From DDH964 sp963806685 (GTDB lineage: Bacteria; Desulfobacterota; Desulfuromonadia; Desulfuromonadales; DDH964): DNA of 64,000 bases. The notes below the pieces were generated by a model that was given only the letters and a program-made list of their open reading frames with translations, ran no database searches and was not told the DNA's origin. Position 1 is the first letter of the stretch. Every line of letters begins with the position of its first letter. Position numbers and translations under genes: made by a program. The stretch spans positions 94,784 through 158,783 of the forward strand of contig CAWDZB010000007.1 in the NCBI GenBank assembly GCA_963806685.1, written 5' to 3'. Shown here piece by piece: positions 1 through 10,569 of this stretch.

Positions 1-459
1 GCTTCTGTTCATCGGTTCCGAACAACTTCAGCGGCTGGGGAACGCCGATGCTCTGGTGGGCCGAGAGGAGCACTGCGGTGGAGGCGCAGTGGCTGGCGAC
101 CAGCTGCACGATGCGGTTGTAGTTGATCTGGGACATGCCAAGCCCGCCGTATTCCTTCGCGATCTTGATCCCGAACAAGCCGAGCTCGCGCTAGCCGTCG
201 ATGACCGCCGGGGGAATTTCCTTCTCCCGGTCGATGGCGTCGGCATCGACCTTTCGCGCAGGAAGGCTGCCACCCTGGCCAGCACCGCGTCCCCCGCCAA
301 TCGGTCCGCCGGCTCCTGCTCCGGGAAGGGGAAGACCAGCTCGGGCCGCAGCCGCCCCATGAACATCTCACTGACAAAACTCGGCAGCTGCCACTCGCTC
401 TCCCGCGCCGCCTCGGCGACTTCCAGCGAACGCTTCTCATCCTGACCCTTCGCAGCCAT
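1..459 (-). pseudogene. acyl-CoA dehydrogenase, N-terminal fragment, frame-broken and cut by window edge
   Basis: The reading begins at an ATG at 459 preceded by an AGGAGG ribosome site and runs off the left edge. Residues 1 to about 77 are in one frame. After the codons for AAFLRER (around 252-270) the sensible sequence continues in another frame (KVDADAIDREKEIPPAVIDG), then meets an in-frame TAG at about 192-194. It resumes beyond it as RELGLFGIKIAKEYGGLGM, a typical N-terminal acyl-CoA dehydrogenase segment. One shift plus one stop would both have to be corrected to restore the protein. Intact members oxidise acyl-CoA thioesters using FAD and pass electrons to ETF. The 3' part, including the catalytic glutamate, is outside the window. 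Either a decaying gene or local sequence error; two different lesions in 80 bases favour decay slightly. Confidence 0.75.
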
Positions 460-1398
460 GCCTGACCTCCTTCGCCGAAGATTTCATTGTTAATTAATAA
501 TAACAGCCATTTGAACCTATGCAGAAGTTATTGCTACCGGCACCGAAAGAAAAGCCCTCCGCATTATAAGGAAAAGCCATTCCCCCGTATTTACATCAGG
601 AATTAGCTTGGCCTTGACTGATTCCTGAGGTGCCAAAGAGGGGCAATTCTTCGACCAACTGCCCGCCAAATGACGATTTCAGAATCGAAACAAACCTTGA
701 TTTTTAAAACAAATATGTCCTCAAGCCGATGGCGAATCATTCGCCTAACCAAATCCATCCGAAGGATCAGAAAAACTCCCTTTGCGGACACCTTTTAACC
801 CTAGCCAACATACTAAGATTTCTAGCCTTACCCCGTGAACGGCCGGTTCTGACAGCCCCAGGCAACCATTTCCCAGTTGGTCTTCCAAAAATCGTGTTGT
901 GCAGTCGAGTCATGTTTTTTTTGGGGGCGGGATTCCGCTCTGCCCTCAGGGAAACGATGGTCTATCCAGTCACTGGCATCCAAACTGCAGAACAGTTTCC
1001 TCGCGGGCAATGTTCTTGTTCTATGAAGAGAGTCCGAATTGGGCAGCTTAATCCGGAATAATTCCAAATGTTCGGTGTTTTTCGAATGCCTTTTCCAGGT
1101 TTCTTGTCCCTGTTTGGGGCCCCTTCGTAGCCACTGGTAACGACCCAATGGGAACCGGACACTTCTCGACCTGCGATTCAGAAGGAATTTTTTGCTCGTT
1201 ACATCCAATATTTATTGCTTCCAAACCAAAAAACCTTGTGGCATTATTACGGGAATTTATTTTTTCATTGCCGACAAGAAATTAGAAATTCCGAACCTGT
1301 TCGTTGGCTGTTCCCATAAATGGTTTTGATTTCTCCAGGCATTATTTTCATCCATGGGAAATAAGGCGTGAGCAATAATCAATAAGGGAGGGTAAGAA
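460..1398. other. AT-richer gene-free stretch
   Basis: About 940 bases with visibly lower GC than the rest of the window. Short open frames exist on both strands (for example 603-791 and 828-1208 on minus, 729-1061 on plus) but none has a convincing ribosome site, a codon pattern like the neighbours, or a protein I recognise. No tRNA, CRISPR or insertion-sequence ends were seen. The last 30 bases hold the ribosome site of the following lipoprotein gene. It may be the remains of decayed DNA, consistent with the broken gene next to it. Confidence 0.5.
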
Positions 1399-3498
1399 AT
1401 GAAAATCTATAAGGTTTTGCTGACAATTTTGTTGGTATTTTTGGTTGGTTGTGGGAAAGAGAGTAAAACGACCACGCCAGCGGTTACCCCTTCCCCTGGG
1501 GATACAACTCCGGCGATTACAGTCTCCGATATTTCAATATCGGCCACCCCCGCCGCGATCAATCCGCTGGAGACGTCCGCCATCAAGGTAATACTTTTGA
1601 ATTCGACCGGTCAGCCGATAACCGCGGCCAAGGAGGTCACTTTCTCCCTGAGTGCTCCGGCCCTCGGCACGATCATTCCCTCCGTAATTACTTCGAGCGG
1701 CTCCACTACCCAGACCTTCACCGCCAAGAACATCGAGGGGGTTGTCACCGTCACTGCAACCGCCGACGGCAAGAGCGCATCCCAGGACATTCAGATTTCC
1801 AAGACGATCGCGGCCAGCACCCTCACCGCGACGGCCAGTTCGGCCAGCATCACCAATGGCAACACTGCCGTTGTGAGCGCATCGGTCCTCGATGGTGACG
1901 GCAACCCGATGCCCAACGGCACCACGGTCAATTTCAGCGTTGATAACACGGCTCTCGGGACCATCGTTTCATCGGCCGCGACCACATCCGGCGTCGCCAA
2001 GGCGACCTTTACCGCTGGCAACAGTGACCAGGGGACCGCGACCATTACGGCAACATCGGGCGTCGCCACCGGAACCACGACAATTGATGTTACCGCAGCC
2101 ATCGCGGGAAGCATCCAATTCGTCTCCGCCAATCCGCAGATTATCGCCATCAAGGGCTCCGGCGGGCAGGAGACTTCCCAAGTCAAGTTTGTGGTTTTGG
2201 ATTCGAGCGGAAACCCCATCGCCACCAGCACCGAGGTCAAACTTGAACTATCAGGTCCGAACGGCGGGGAGTACCTCGGTGACAACCCAAACCCACCAGA
2301 ACCGAGTCTGACCGTTGGCACTGACACCAATGGTGAGGTCACTACCATTCTTCACAGTGGGACCATCCCGGGCACAGCTACCATTACCGCGACCGTCCTG
2401 GACGCAACCCAGAATCCTACCAGCCTGACCACCTCGAGCGGCGTCCTCGCCATCGGTGGCGGCACCCCTTCGGCCGGGCACTTCTCACTCTCTGCCGACA
2501 CCCTGAATGTCGAAGGAGGGACAAATTTCGACCTTGGTTACGACAATATCCAAGATAATATCAATGTTCTTCTTGCAGACCGCTATGGAAACAAAAATGT
2601 TCTTAAGGGAACAACCGTTTCCTTTTATTCGGAATGCGGTGCCATTAACCAAGCCGTTGCTCTCGACGATATCGGCCAGGGAAGTGTAATCTTTAGAACC
2701 CAGAATCCCAGCCCCCAAATTGTAGCCCCCGACCTCCTTGGTACTACCGCTGGATCTGGCTCCTGCGGTGCGAGATGCGATCAGGAAAATGCCTTTATCA
2801 GCGATTTCAAGAATAAATTTGGTATTGATATTACCGGAGGCGCCTATGGGAACCCCCGAAGCGGGCTATGCTCCATCATCGCGGTGGTTGACGGAGAAGA
2901 AGAGTTTACCGACACCGATGCCAGCGGCACCTACGATCTCGGTGAACCCTTTGTCGATACCTACGACGACATCAACCTCGAAAAGGACGATGACCCGGCC
3001 GATATTGCGCCCCTCGCCACCCTCCCCGCCTATAAACCCGGGTACCCTTATGACTCGGCCTTTGAAGACCTTGTCGTCGACAGGAATGAAAACGGCTCTT
3101 TTGACGGCCTGAACGGAGTGTGGGACTACAATAAGCGGGTCTCGAAAAAAATCGATCTTCTGTTCACCGGCGAGCCACATCTGACCCTTTCAGAGACAAA
3201 TATTGACGTCCCCAACGGGGGAAGCAAGACCATTTACTTTGCCCTTTCTGACTATAACTTCAACCGCCCCATTGGCGGCACAACGATTTCGGTCAAAATA
3301 ACCGGTTCGGGATCTTCTTTGTCGGGGACAACAACCTACACCTACCTCGACTCGAATTCCCTGGGGACTCCTATCCTGGCAGTAATCATTTCTGACAGCG
3401 ATCCCGGCACTACCGCAGACAACCCTTTCACCCTCGAATTTTCATGGAGTTGGAAAGGAAATAACTCGGTCCTTTCCGTAGCGGGAATTACTCATTAA
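1399..3498 (+). CDS. Ig-like (Big_1-type) repeat lipoprotein
   Basis: 699 residues. The start is an ATG with a GGGAGG site 8 bases upstream. The N-terminus is a lipoprotein signal (hydrophobic residues 5-16, lipobox LVGC with Cys18), followed by a Thr/Pro linker. Three tandem bacterial Ig-like domains follow, at about 42-133, 138-232 and 236-352, with the invasin-like pattern of xGxPxxxxTVxFS...G and TITAT strand ends. Residues 360-600 contain an aspartate-rich stretch with D-x-D-x-G turns (about 505-560) that may bind calcium. The C-terminal 110 residues look like another beta-sandwich. Probably a cell-surface or outer-membrane anchored structural protein; no catalytic motif is visible. It stands alone between a gene-free region and the convergent uvrB gene, and ends in a strong terminator. 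Confidence 0.8.
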   Translation: MKIYKVLLTILLVFLVGCGKESKTTTPAVTPSPGDTTPAITVSDISISATPAAINPLETSAIKVILLNSTGQPITAAKEVTFSLSAPALGTIIPSVITSSGSTTQTFTAKNIEGVVTVTATADGKSASQDIQISKTIAASTLTATASSASITNGNTAVVSASVLDGDGNPMPNGTTVNFSVDNTALGTIVSSAATTSGVAKATFTAGNSDQGTATITATSGVATGTTTIDVTAAIAGSIQFVSANPQIIAIKGSGGQETSQVKFVVLDSSGNPIATSTEVKLELSGPNGGEYLGDNPNPPEPSLTVGTDTNGEVTTILHSGTIPGTATITATVLDATQNPTSLTTSSGVLAIGGGTPSAGHFSLSADTLNVEGGTNFDLGYDNIQDNINVLLADRYGNKNVLKGTTVSFYSECGAINQAVALDDIGQGSVIFRTQNPSPQIVAPDLLGTTAGSGSCGARCDQENAFISDFKNKFGIDITGGAYGNPRSGLCSIIAVVDGEEEFTDTDASGTYDLGEPFVDTYDDINLEKDDDPADIAPLATLPAYKPGYPYDSAFEDLVVDRNENGSFDGLNGVWDYNKRVSKKIDLLFTGEPHLTLSETNIDVPNGGSKTIYFALSDYNFNRPIGGTTISVKITGSGSSLSGTTTYTYLDSNSLGTPILAVIISDSDPGTTADNPFTLEFSWSWKGNNSVLSVAGITH

Positions 3499-3515
3499 AG
3501 CTGGATAGTTCTCTT

Positions 3516-3557
3516 GAAAAAGGGGGGCCGTTCCAACCCGGAACGGCCCCCCTTTTA
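3516..3557. terminator. bidirectional intrinsic terminator
   Basis: A perfect 13-bp stem (arms 3522-3534 and 3540-3552, 5-base loop) is flanked by AAAAA on the left and TTTT on the right. It therefore terminates both the lipoprotein gene (plus) and the convergent uvrB gene (minus). Confidence 0.92.
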
Positions 3558-3599
3558 TCAATAAATAGGAGACTCAATCAACCAACCCCTATCTTTTCC

Positions 3600-5597
<1,998 letters not shown>

Positions 5598-5608
5598 AAA
5601 ACGATTAT

Positions 5609-5641
5609 TCACCACCAAGGGCACGAAGTTCACGAAGGAAC
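5609..5641 (-). repeat. dispersed CTTCGTG-type small repeat, copy 1
   Basis: On the minus strand it reads CCTTCGTGAACTTCGTGCCC then TTGGTGGTG. The same pattern (CTTCGTG repeated and ending in GTGGTG) occurs at 5726-5753, 7304-7345 and 63034-63067. It lies between the uvrB start and cysS, in inverted orientation to copy 2. Confidence 0.65.
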
Positions 5642-5725
5642 TAACTGCATCTTACCGCAAATAGAACCGGGTACAGCAACCATGACGCTGCTGCACCCGG
5701 GAGATAATACGATTTTGATTTATCT

Positions 5726-5753
5726 TCGTGCCCTTCGTGTTCTTCGTGGTGCG
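5726..5753 (+). repeat. dispersed CTTCGTG-type small repeat, copy 2
   Basis: Reads CTTCGTGCCCTTCGTG then TTCTTCGTGGTG on the plus strand. It abuts the cysS stop codon (5757-5759). With copy 1 it forms an imperfect inverted pair flanking about 85 bases. Confidence 0.65.
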
Positions 5754-5756
5754 GGA

Positions 5757-7238
5757 TTATTTGACCTTCCAGCTCGTCCCCTCCTTGGAGTCGAGCAGCT
5801 CGATCCCCTTCGCCGCCAGCTCGTCACGTATCTGGTCGGCGCGGGCGAAGTTGCGCTCCTTGCGCGCCTGCTGGCGCTCCGCGATCAGCGCCTCGATCGC
5901 CTCGGCGGCCATGCCGCTGGCCGCCAGGCCGGCGCTCTTCTGCCCCTCGAGCCAGACTTCCGGGTCGGAACCGAGCAGGCCGAGCACTCCGCCGAGTCGG
6001 CGCAGCTTTTCCATCCCCTCGGCCAGCACCTTGAGGGAAAGCGGGCAGTTGTTGAAATCCCCCTTGGCCACCAGCCGGTTGAGGCCGCGTACCACCTCGA
6101 AGAGATGGCCGATCGCCAAAGCGGAATTGAAGTCGTCGTCCATCGCCTCGGCGTAGCGGTCGTCGACATTTTCGATCAGGTCGAAGACCTCGCGCTCATC
6201 GTCGGAGATGATCGGGCAGTTGGCGGTTTCCGGCACGGGGTGGGCGGCGAGGGTCTTCTCGGCGCTGCGCAGCGCTTCGTAGAAGCGGGTCAGGCCCAGC
6301 CGGGCCTCCTCCAGGTTCTGGTCGGAGAAGTCAATGGGAGAACGGTAATGGGCGGTGAGGATGAAGAAGCGCACCACCTCCGGATTGTACTTCTGCAGGA
6401 TGTCGCGGATGGTGAAGAAGTTGCCCAGCGACTTGCTCATCTTCTCCTGGTTGACGTTGACGAAGCCGTTGTGAAGCCAGTAGCGGACGAAGGGTTGGCC
6501 GCTCGCCCCCTCGGATTGGGCAATCTCGTTCTCATGGTGGGGAAAGATCAGGTCGCGGCCGCCGCCGTGGATGTCGAAGGTCGCGCCGAGAAACTCCATG
6601 CTCATCGCCGAGCACTCGATGTGCCAGCCGGGTCGGCCCGGTCCCCAGGGGGAGTCCCAGGCCGGTTCGCCGGGCTTGGCGGCCTTCCAGAGGGCGAAAT
6701 CCATTGGATTGCGCTTGTGCTCGCCGGGAGCGATGCGCGCCCCGGCCTGCATTTCCTCCATGGTGCGCCCGCTGAGCTTGAGGTAGGCGGGGAACTTCTC
6801 CACGGCATAGTAGACGTCGCCGGCGGATTCGTAGGCCAGTCCCTTGGCGATCAGGGTTTCGACCATGGCGATGATCTGCGGGATGTACTCGGTGGCCTTG
6901 GGCTGGTGGGTCGGCAGCGCCAGGCCGAGGGCCGCCATGTCCGCATCGAAGGCGCGGATGAACTCCTCGGCCAGTTCCTTGCTGTCGATGCCGCGTTCGT
7001 TGGCGCGCTTGATGATCTTGTCGTCGACGTCGGTATAGTTGCGGACGTAATTGACCTGGTAGCCGGCATACTGCAGGTAGCGGTAGATGACGTCGAAGAC
7101 GATATTGGCGCGGGCATGGCCGATATGGCAGTAGTCGTAGACGGTGACACCGCAGACGTACATGCCGACCTTACCCGGCTCCAGCGGCCGGAACTCCTCC
7201 TTGCGACCAGTGAGGGTGTTGTAGACGCGCAAGCTCAT
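5757..7238 (-). CDS. cysS: cysteine--tRNA ligase
   Basis: 493 residues, a normal length. Class I aminoacyl-tRNA synthetase that charges tRNA-Cys in the cytoplasm. The HIGH signature is HIGH at 38-41 and the KMSKS loop is at 266-270. Zinc ligands expected for the family are present (Cys29, Cys209, His234, Glu238, the last two in the FPHHENEIAQ segment). The C-terminal helical domain ends with the usual RNFARADQIRDELAAKGI helix and the TSWK motif. The ATG has a GGAG site upstream. The 171-base gap to the chemotaxis genes carries another repeat copy, so cysS is probably transcribed separately. Confidence 0.97.
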   Translation of the reverse strand: MSLRVYNTLTGRKEEFRPLEPGKVGMYVCGVTVYDYCHIGHARANIVFDVIYRYLQYAGYQVNYVRNYTDVDDKIIKRANERGIDSKELAEEFIRAFDADMAALGLALPTHQPKATEYIPQIIAMVETLIAKGLAYESAGDVYYAVEKFPAYLKLSGRTMEEMQAGARIAPGEHKRNPMDFALWKAAKPGEPAWDSPWGPGRPGWHIECSAMSMEFLGATFDIHGGGRDLIFPHHENEIAQSEGASGQPFVRYWLHNGFVNVNQEKMSKSLGNFFTIRDILQKYNPEVVRFFILTAHYRSPIDFSDQNLEEARLGLTRFYEALRSAEKTLAAHPVPETANCPIISDDEREVFDLIENVDDRYAEAMDDDFNSALAIGHLFEVVRGLNRLVAKGDFNNCPLSLKVLAEGMEKLRRLGGVLGLLGSDPEVWLEGQKSAGLAASGMAAEAIEALIAERQQARKERNFARADQIRDELAAKGIELLDSKEGTSWKVK

Positions 7239-7303
7239 GGTTTGACTCCAGACTCTTTAATGCGACCCAAATGCACCGAAGCACGGCCGATGCGAAGAAT
7301 TTT

Positions 7304-7345
7304 TTCGCCTCCTTCGTGGCATCGTGGTGGACTTTGGTTCCTGGC
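7304..7345 (+). repeat. dispersed CTTCGTG-type small repeat, copy 3
   Basis: Contains CCTTCGTGGCATCGTGGTGG followed by ACTTTGGTTCCTGG. It is the longest copy in the window and lies in the gap between cysS and cheB; the surrounding 171 bases hold no gene. Confidence 0.6.
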
Positions 7346-7409
7346 TGTGGATCCAGCCCCCCGGCGGCAGCCCGCCAAGGAGTGTTAGATACCATATCCG
7401 GCCCGGCTT

Positions 7410-8447
7410 TTAAAGGGTTTTACCCTCGGCAAAGAGGCGGTTGATGGTGGGGGGGATCTCTGCGAGGGGGAGGATCTGATGGACGGCGTTGAGCTGGATC
7501 GCGGCACGGGGCATGCCGAACACGGCGCTGCTGCTTTCGTCCTGGGCGATATTGAAGCTGCCGGCCACCTTCAGGGCGGCCATTCCGTCGGCGCCGTCCT
7601 GACCCATGCCGGTGAGGAGCACCGCCACCAGCCGCGGGGCCAGACCGTCCTTGGCCAAGGAGCGGAACAGGACGTCGACCGACGGCCGGCAGCAGTTGAC
7701 CGGCGGCACATCGAGCAGGCGCACCCGTCCTCCCTGCACTTCCATCTGCAGCTCGTTGGGGGCCACCAGGGCGACCCCGGCAGCAAGCGACGCACCGTCG
7801 CTGGCCAGCCGCACCTGGATGGCGCATTCGCGGTTGAGCCATTCGGCAAAACCGGCCGCAAAGCCTTGGGCGATATGCTGAACGATCAGCACTGGCATCG
7901 GGCAGGCGGCGGGCAAGGACTTGACCAGGCTCATCACCGCCTTGGGCCCGCCGGTGGAGGCGCCGATGGCGAGGAGGTTGCGGCCGTGGCTGACCGGCGG
8001 CTTGACGGGGGGCAGTGGTGCTCGCGGGCGGCGATAGTGGTGAATCACCCGGATTTTGGCAAGGGAGCGGATCTTGTCGATCAGTGCCACGGCAATTTCG
8101 CCGAACGCCGCGGTGGCGATGCCGGCCGGTTTCTCCATGACGTCGAGGGCGCCGTGGCGGATGGCGTTGAAGGCGCTGCGGCTGTCGGTGGGATCGACGT
8201 TGCCGGAAAGGATCAGGATCGGGGTCGGGCAGCGGGCCATGATCTCCATCACCGCGGTAAGCCCGTCCATCACCGGCATCATGACGTCCAGCAGCACCAG
8301 GTCCGGCTTCAGTTGGCAGGTCAGCTCCACCGCCTGGCTGCCGTCGCAGGCCTCGCCGATGACGGTGATTCCGGGATCCCGGGCGAGCAGATCCCTGATG
8401 ACCATGCGCGTCAATTGGGAGTCGTCGGCGATCAGCACCCGGACCAT
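7410..8447 (-). CDS. cheB: chemotaxis protein-glutamate methylesterase CheB
   Basis: 345 residues from the ATG at 8447. It removes methyl groups from (or deamidates) the receptor's glutamyl sites, giving adaptation. The N-terminal receiver domain has acidic DD at 8-9 and phosphoacceptor Asp54 (LLDVMMP). The C-terminal methylesterase has the triad: Ser164 in GASTGGP, His191 in VQHIAQGF and Asp in GMGQDGADGM. The ATG at 8447 has GAGG five bases upstream and the cheA stop (8455-8457) lies inside this site; a GTG at 8453 is a less likely alternative. Last gene of the cheR-cheW-mcp-cheA-cheB operon, directly coupled to cheA. Confidence 0.95.
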   Translation of the reverse strand: MVRVLIADDSQLTRMVIRDLLARDPGITVIGEACDGSQAVELTCQLKPDLVLLDVMMPVMDGLTAVMEIMARCPTPILILSGNVDPTDSRSAFNAIRHGALDVMEKPAGIATAAFGEIAVALIDKIRSLAKIRVIHHYRRPRAPLPPVKPPVSHGRNLLAIGASTGGPKAVMSLVKSLPAACPMPVLIVQHIAQGFAAGFAEWLNRECAIQVRLASDGASLAAGVALVAPNELQMEVQGGRVRLLDVPPVNCCRPSVDVLFRSLAKDGLAPRLVAVLLTGMGQDGADGMAALKVAGSFNIAQDESSSAVFGMPRAAIQLNAVHQILPLAEIPPTINRLFAEGKTL

Positions 8448-8454
8448 GGCCACC

Positions 8455-10566
8455 TCATCCGATCAGGCTTTCGACGGTATCGAGCAGCGTTCCCTGGTCG
8501 AAGGCCCCCTTGACGATATAGGCCTGGGCGCCGACCTCGATCCCCTTGCGGCGGTCGCCATCGCTGGCCAGCGAGGTGACGATGATCACCGGCAGCTCGC
8601 TGGTCGCTTCGGCCTCCCGCACCCGGGCGGTTACTTCGAAGCCGTTCATGCCCGGCATCTCCACGTCGCATACCATCAGGTCGAACTGCTGCTCGGCAAG
8701 CCGCTCCATTGCATCCTCCCCGCTCACCGCCACCGTCACCTGGTAGCCATGGGTTTCGAGGATGTTCTTCTCCATGGTGCGGGTAGTGATCGAGTCGTCG
8801 ACCACCAGTACCCGCCCCTTGGCGCGCGCCGCCCGCTGGGCGGCGAATTCCTGGCGCAGGTGGGTGCCGCGCGCGGCGAGCCCGGCCCCGAACAGGTCGG
8901 GGACGGAAAGGATCAGCGCCGGCAGGCCGTCACCGAGGATCGTCGCCCCGGTGCAGAAGTGGACGCTCTTGAGCTGCTGCCCCATGCCCTTGACCACCAG
9001 CTCCTGGACGTTCAGTGTCCGCGTCACCAGGCAGGCAAGCTGTTGTTCGCGATAGTTGAGGACCAGCGCGGTCGCGCGGCCCGGCATCTGGATCCGGTTC
9101 TGGCGCGGCACGCCGAGAAGCTCGGGGAGTGCCAGCAGCGGCAGGGTCCGACCGCGGACACGGATGACCTCCTGGCCCCCTTCGGTCAGCACGTCCCGTT
9201 CGCTCAGGCGGATGATTTCGCTGACGTAGTGCAGGGGGACGGCATAGATTTCCTCCTCACACTCGACCACCAGGCCGGTCACGACCGCCATGGTCAACGG
9301 CAGCTTGAGAAACATCTCCGTCCCCTGGCCCGGGATCGAATGGATCACCAGGTTCCCCTTGACGCGATCGATCTGCGACTTGACCACGTCCATACCCACG
9401 CCCCGTCCCGACAGATCGGTGATGATATCGCGGGTCGAGAATCCCGGGCGCAGAATGAGGTACACCGCCTCCTCGTCGCTCAGCCCGGCGGCTTCCTCGG
9501 CGCCGAGCAAACCGCGCTCGGCGGCCACCTTGCGCACTTGCCGGGGATCGATGCCGCGACCGTCGTCGCTCAGGTGAAGATGGACGAATCCCCCCTCGGT
9601 GCTGGCCGTCAGGCTGATCCGCCCGGTCCCGGGCTTGCCGGCCGCCTGCCGTTCGGCGGGCGTTTCCAGGCCGTGATCGACGGCATTGCGCAGCATGTGC
9701 AGGAGCATCGGCCGGGCTGCCTCGAGCATCATCCGGTCAAGCTCGACCTCCTCGCCGCTGATCACCAGCTGCAGCTCCTTGCCCAGTTCGCGGGCCAGGG
9801 TGCGCCCCATCCGTCCCAGGTCCTCGGTGATCGTTCCCAGCGGCAGCATGCGCAGCTCCATGGCCCCGCCGTGGAGTTCCTCGGCGAGATAGGAGAGCCC
9901 CTGGGTATCGGCCTCGAGGGCCATCGCCACCCGGCCGAGATCATCGAGAATGCCACGCAGCAGGGCATAGTTCTCGACCTTTTTCAGCCGGCGCAGAAAA
10001 CCTTCGAGGCGCACCAGCCCGGCACCGAGCTGTCGGTTGCGCTCTTCGAGAATGCGCCGCGAAATGAGCAGTTCGCCAAGCAGGTTGACCATCTGGTCGA
10101 GCCGGGCGACGCTGGTGCGGACCGTGTCCCGCTCCGGCGTTTCGCGCTGGACCGCCGGCACCGGCTCTTCCCGGGCAGTCGGCACCTCGGGCAGAACGCC
10201 GGTCGCCAGCCCCTCGAGGACCAGGTCGACGTTCACTTCGATCTCCCCGCCGGAATGGGCCTGGGCAATCAGCGCTTCGAGGGCATCGGTCGCAACCAGC
10301 AGCAGGTCGACCAGGCCGGGGGTGATTTCCCGCTCCCCCTGCTCGATCTCCTTCAACAGGTCTTCGAGGGCATGCGCCACCTGGCCAAGGGTCTGCAGGT
10401 CGAGCATGCGCGCCGACCCCTTGAGGGTATGGGCGCTGCGCAGCAGCTCGTGGACCCGTTCCGGGCTGAATTCCTCCTGCTCCAGAGCCAGGCTCCCCTG
10501 GCGCAGTACCTGGAGATGCTCCTCGGCCTCACGGGCGAAGATTTCGAGGTACTTCTTGATCTTCAC
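8455..10566 (-). CDS. cheA: hybrid chemotaxis histidine kinase CheA with C-terminal receiver
   Basis: 703 residues. Domains in order: HPt (phosphorylatable His46 in SAHTLKGS), dimerisation helices (about 155-215), HATPase with N box (MLRNAVDHGLE), G boxes (DDGRGID; GRGVGMDVV), CheW-like regulatory domain (about 430-560) and a receiver domain (about 580-703, acceptor Asp in DLMVCDVEMPG). There is no obvious P2 CheY-binding domain between HPt and dimerisation domain, only a short Pro/Glu linker. Receiver-fused CheA is typical of systems with non-flagellar outputs (Wsp, Frz). It starts 3 bases after the mcp stop, so the two are translationally coupled. Confidence 0.95.
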   Translation of the reverse strand: MKIKKYLEIFAREAEEHLQVLRQGSLALEQEEFSPERVHELLRSAHTLKGSARMLDLQTLGQVAHALEDLLKEIEQGEREITPGLVDLLLVATDALEALIAQAHSGGEIEVNVDLVLEGLATGVLPEVPTAREEPVPAVQRETPERDTVRTSVARLDQMVNLLGELLISRRILEERNRQLGAGLVRLEGFLRRLKKVENYALLRGILDDLGRVAMALEADTQGLSYLAEELHGGAMELRMLPLGTITEDLGRMGRTLARELGKELQLVISGEEVELDRMMLEAARPMLLHMLRNAVDHGLETPAERQAAGKPGTGRISLTASTEGGFVHLHLSDDGRGIDPRQVRKVAAERGLLGAEEAAGLSDEEAVYLILRPGFSTRDIITDLSGRGVGMDVVKSQIDRVKGNLVIHSIPGQGTEMFLKLPLTMAVVTGLVVECEEEIYAVPLHYVSEIIRLSERDVLTEGGQEVIRVRGRTLPLLALPELLGVPRQNRIQMPGRATALVLNYREQQLACLVTRTLNVQELVVKGMGQQLKSVHFCTGATILGDGLPALILSVPDLFGAGLAARGTHLRQEFAAQRAARAKGRVLVVDDSITTRTMEKNILETHGYQVTVAVSGEDAMERLAEQQFDLMVCDVEMPGMNGFEVTARVREAEATSELPVIIVTSLASDGDRRKGIEVGAQAYIVKGAFDQGTLLDTVESLIG

Positions 10567-10569
10567 GGA

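Noticed and set aside
840..900. Possible extra GEMM-like riboswitch before the Ig-like lipoprotein
   Set aside because: Only a GACAGCC-like fragment and GGCAACC are present; the GACGCAAAGCC core and the paired stems are missing.
828..1208. Minus-strand open frame of 126 codons in the AT-rich gap
   Set aside because: No ribosome site, no recognisable protein, codon usage unlike neighbours; overlapping frames on both strands look equally good.
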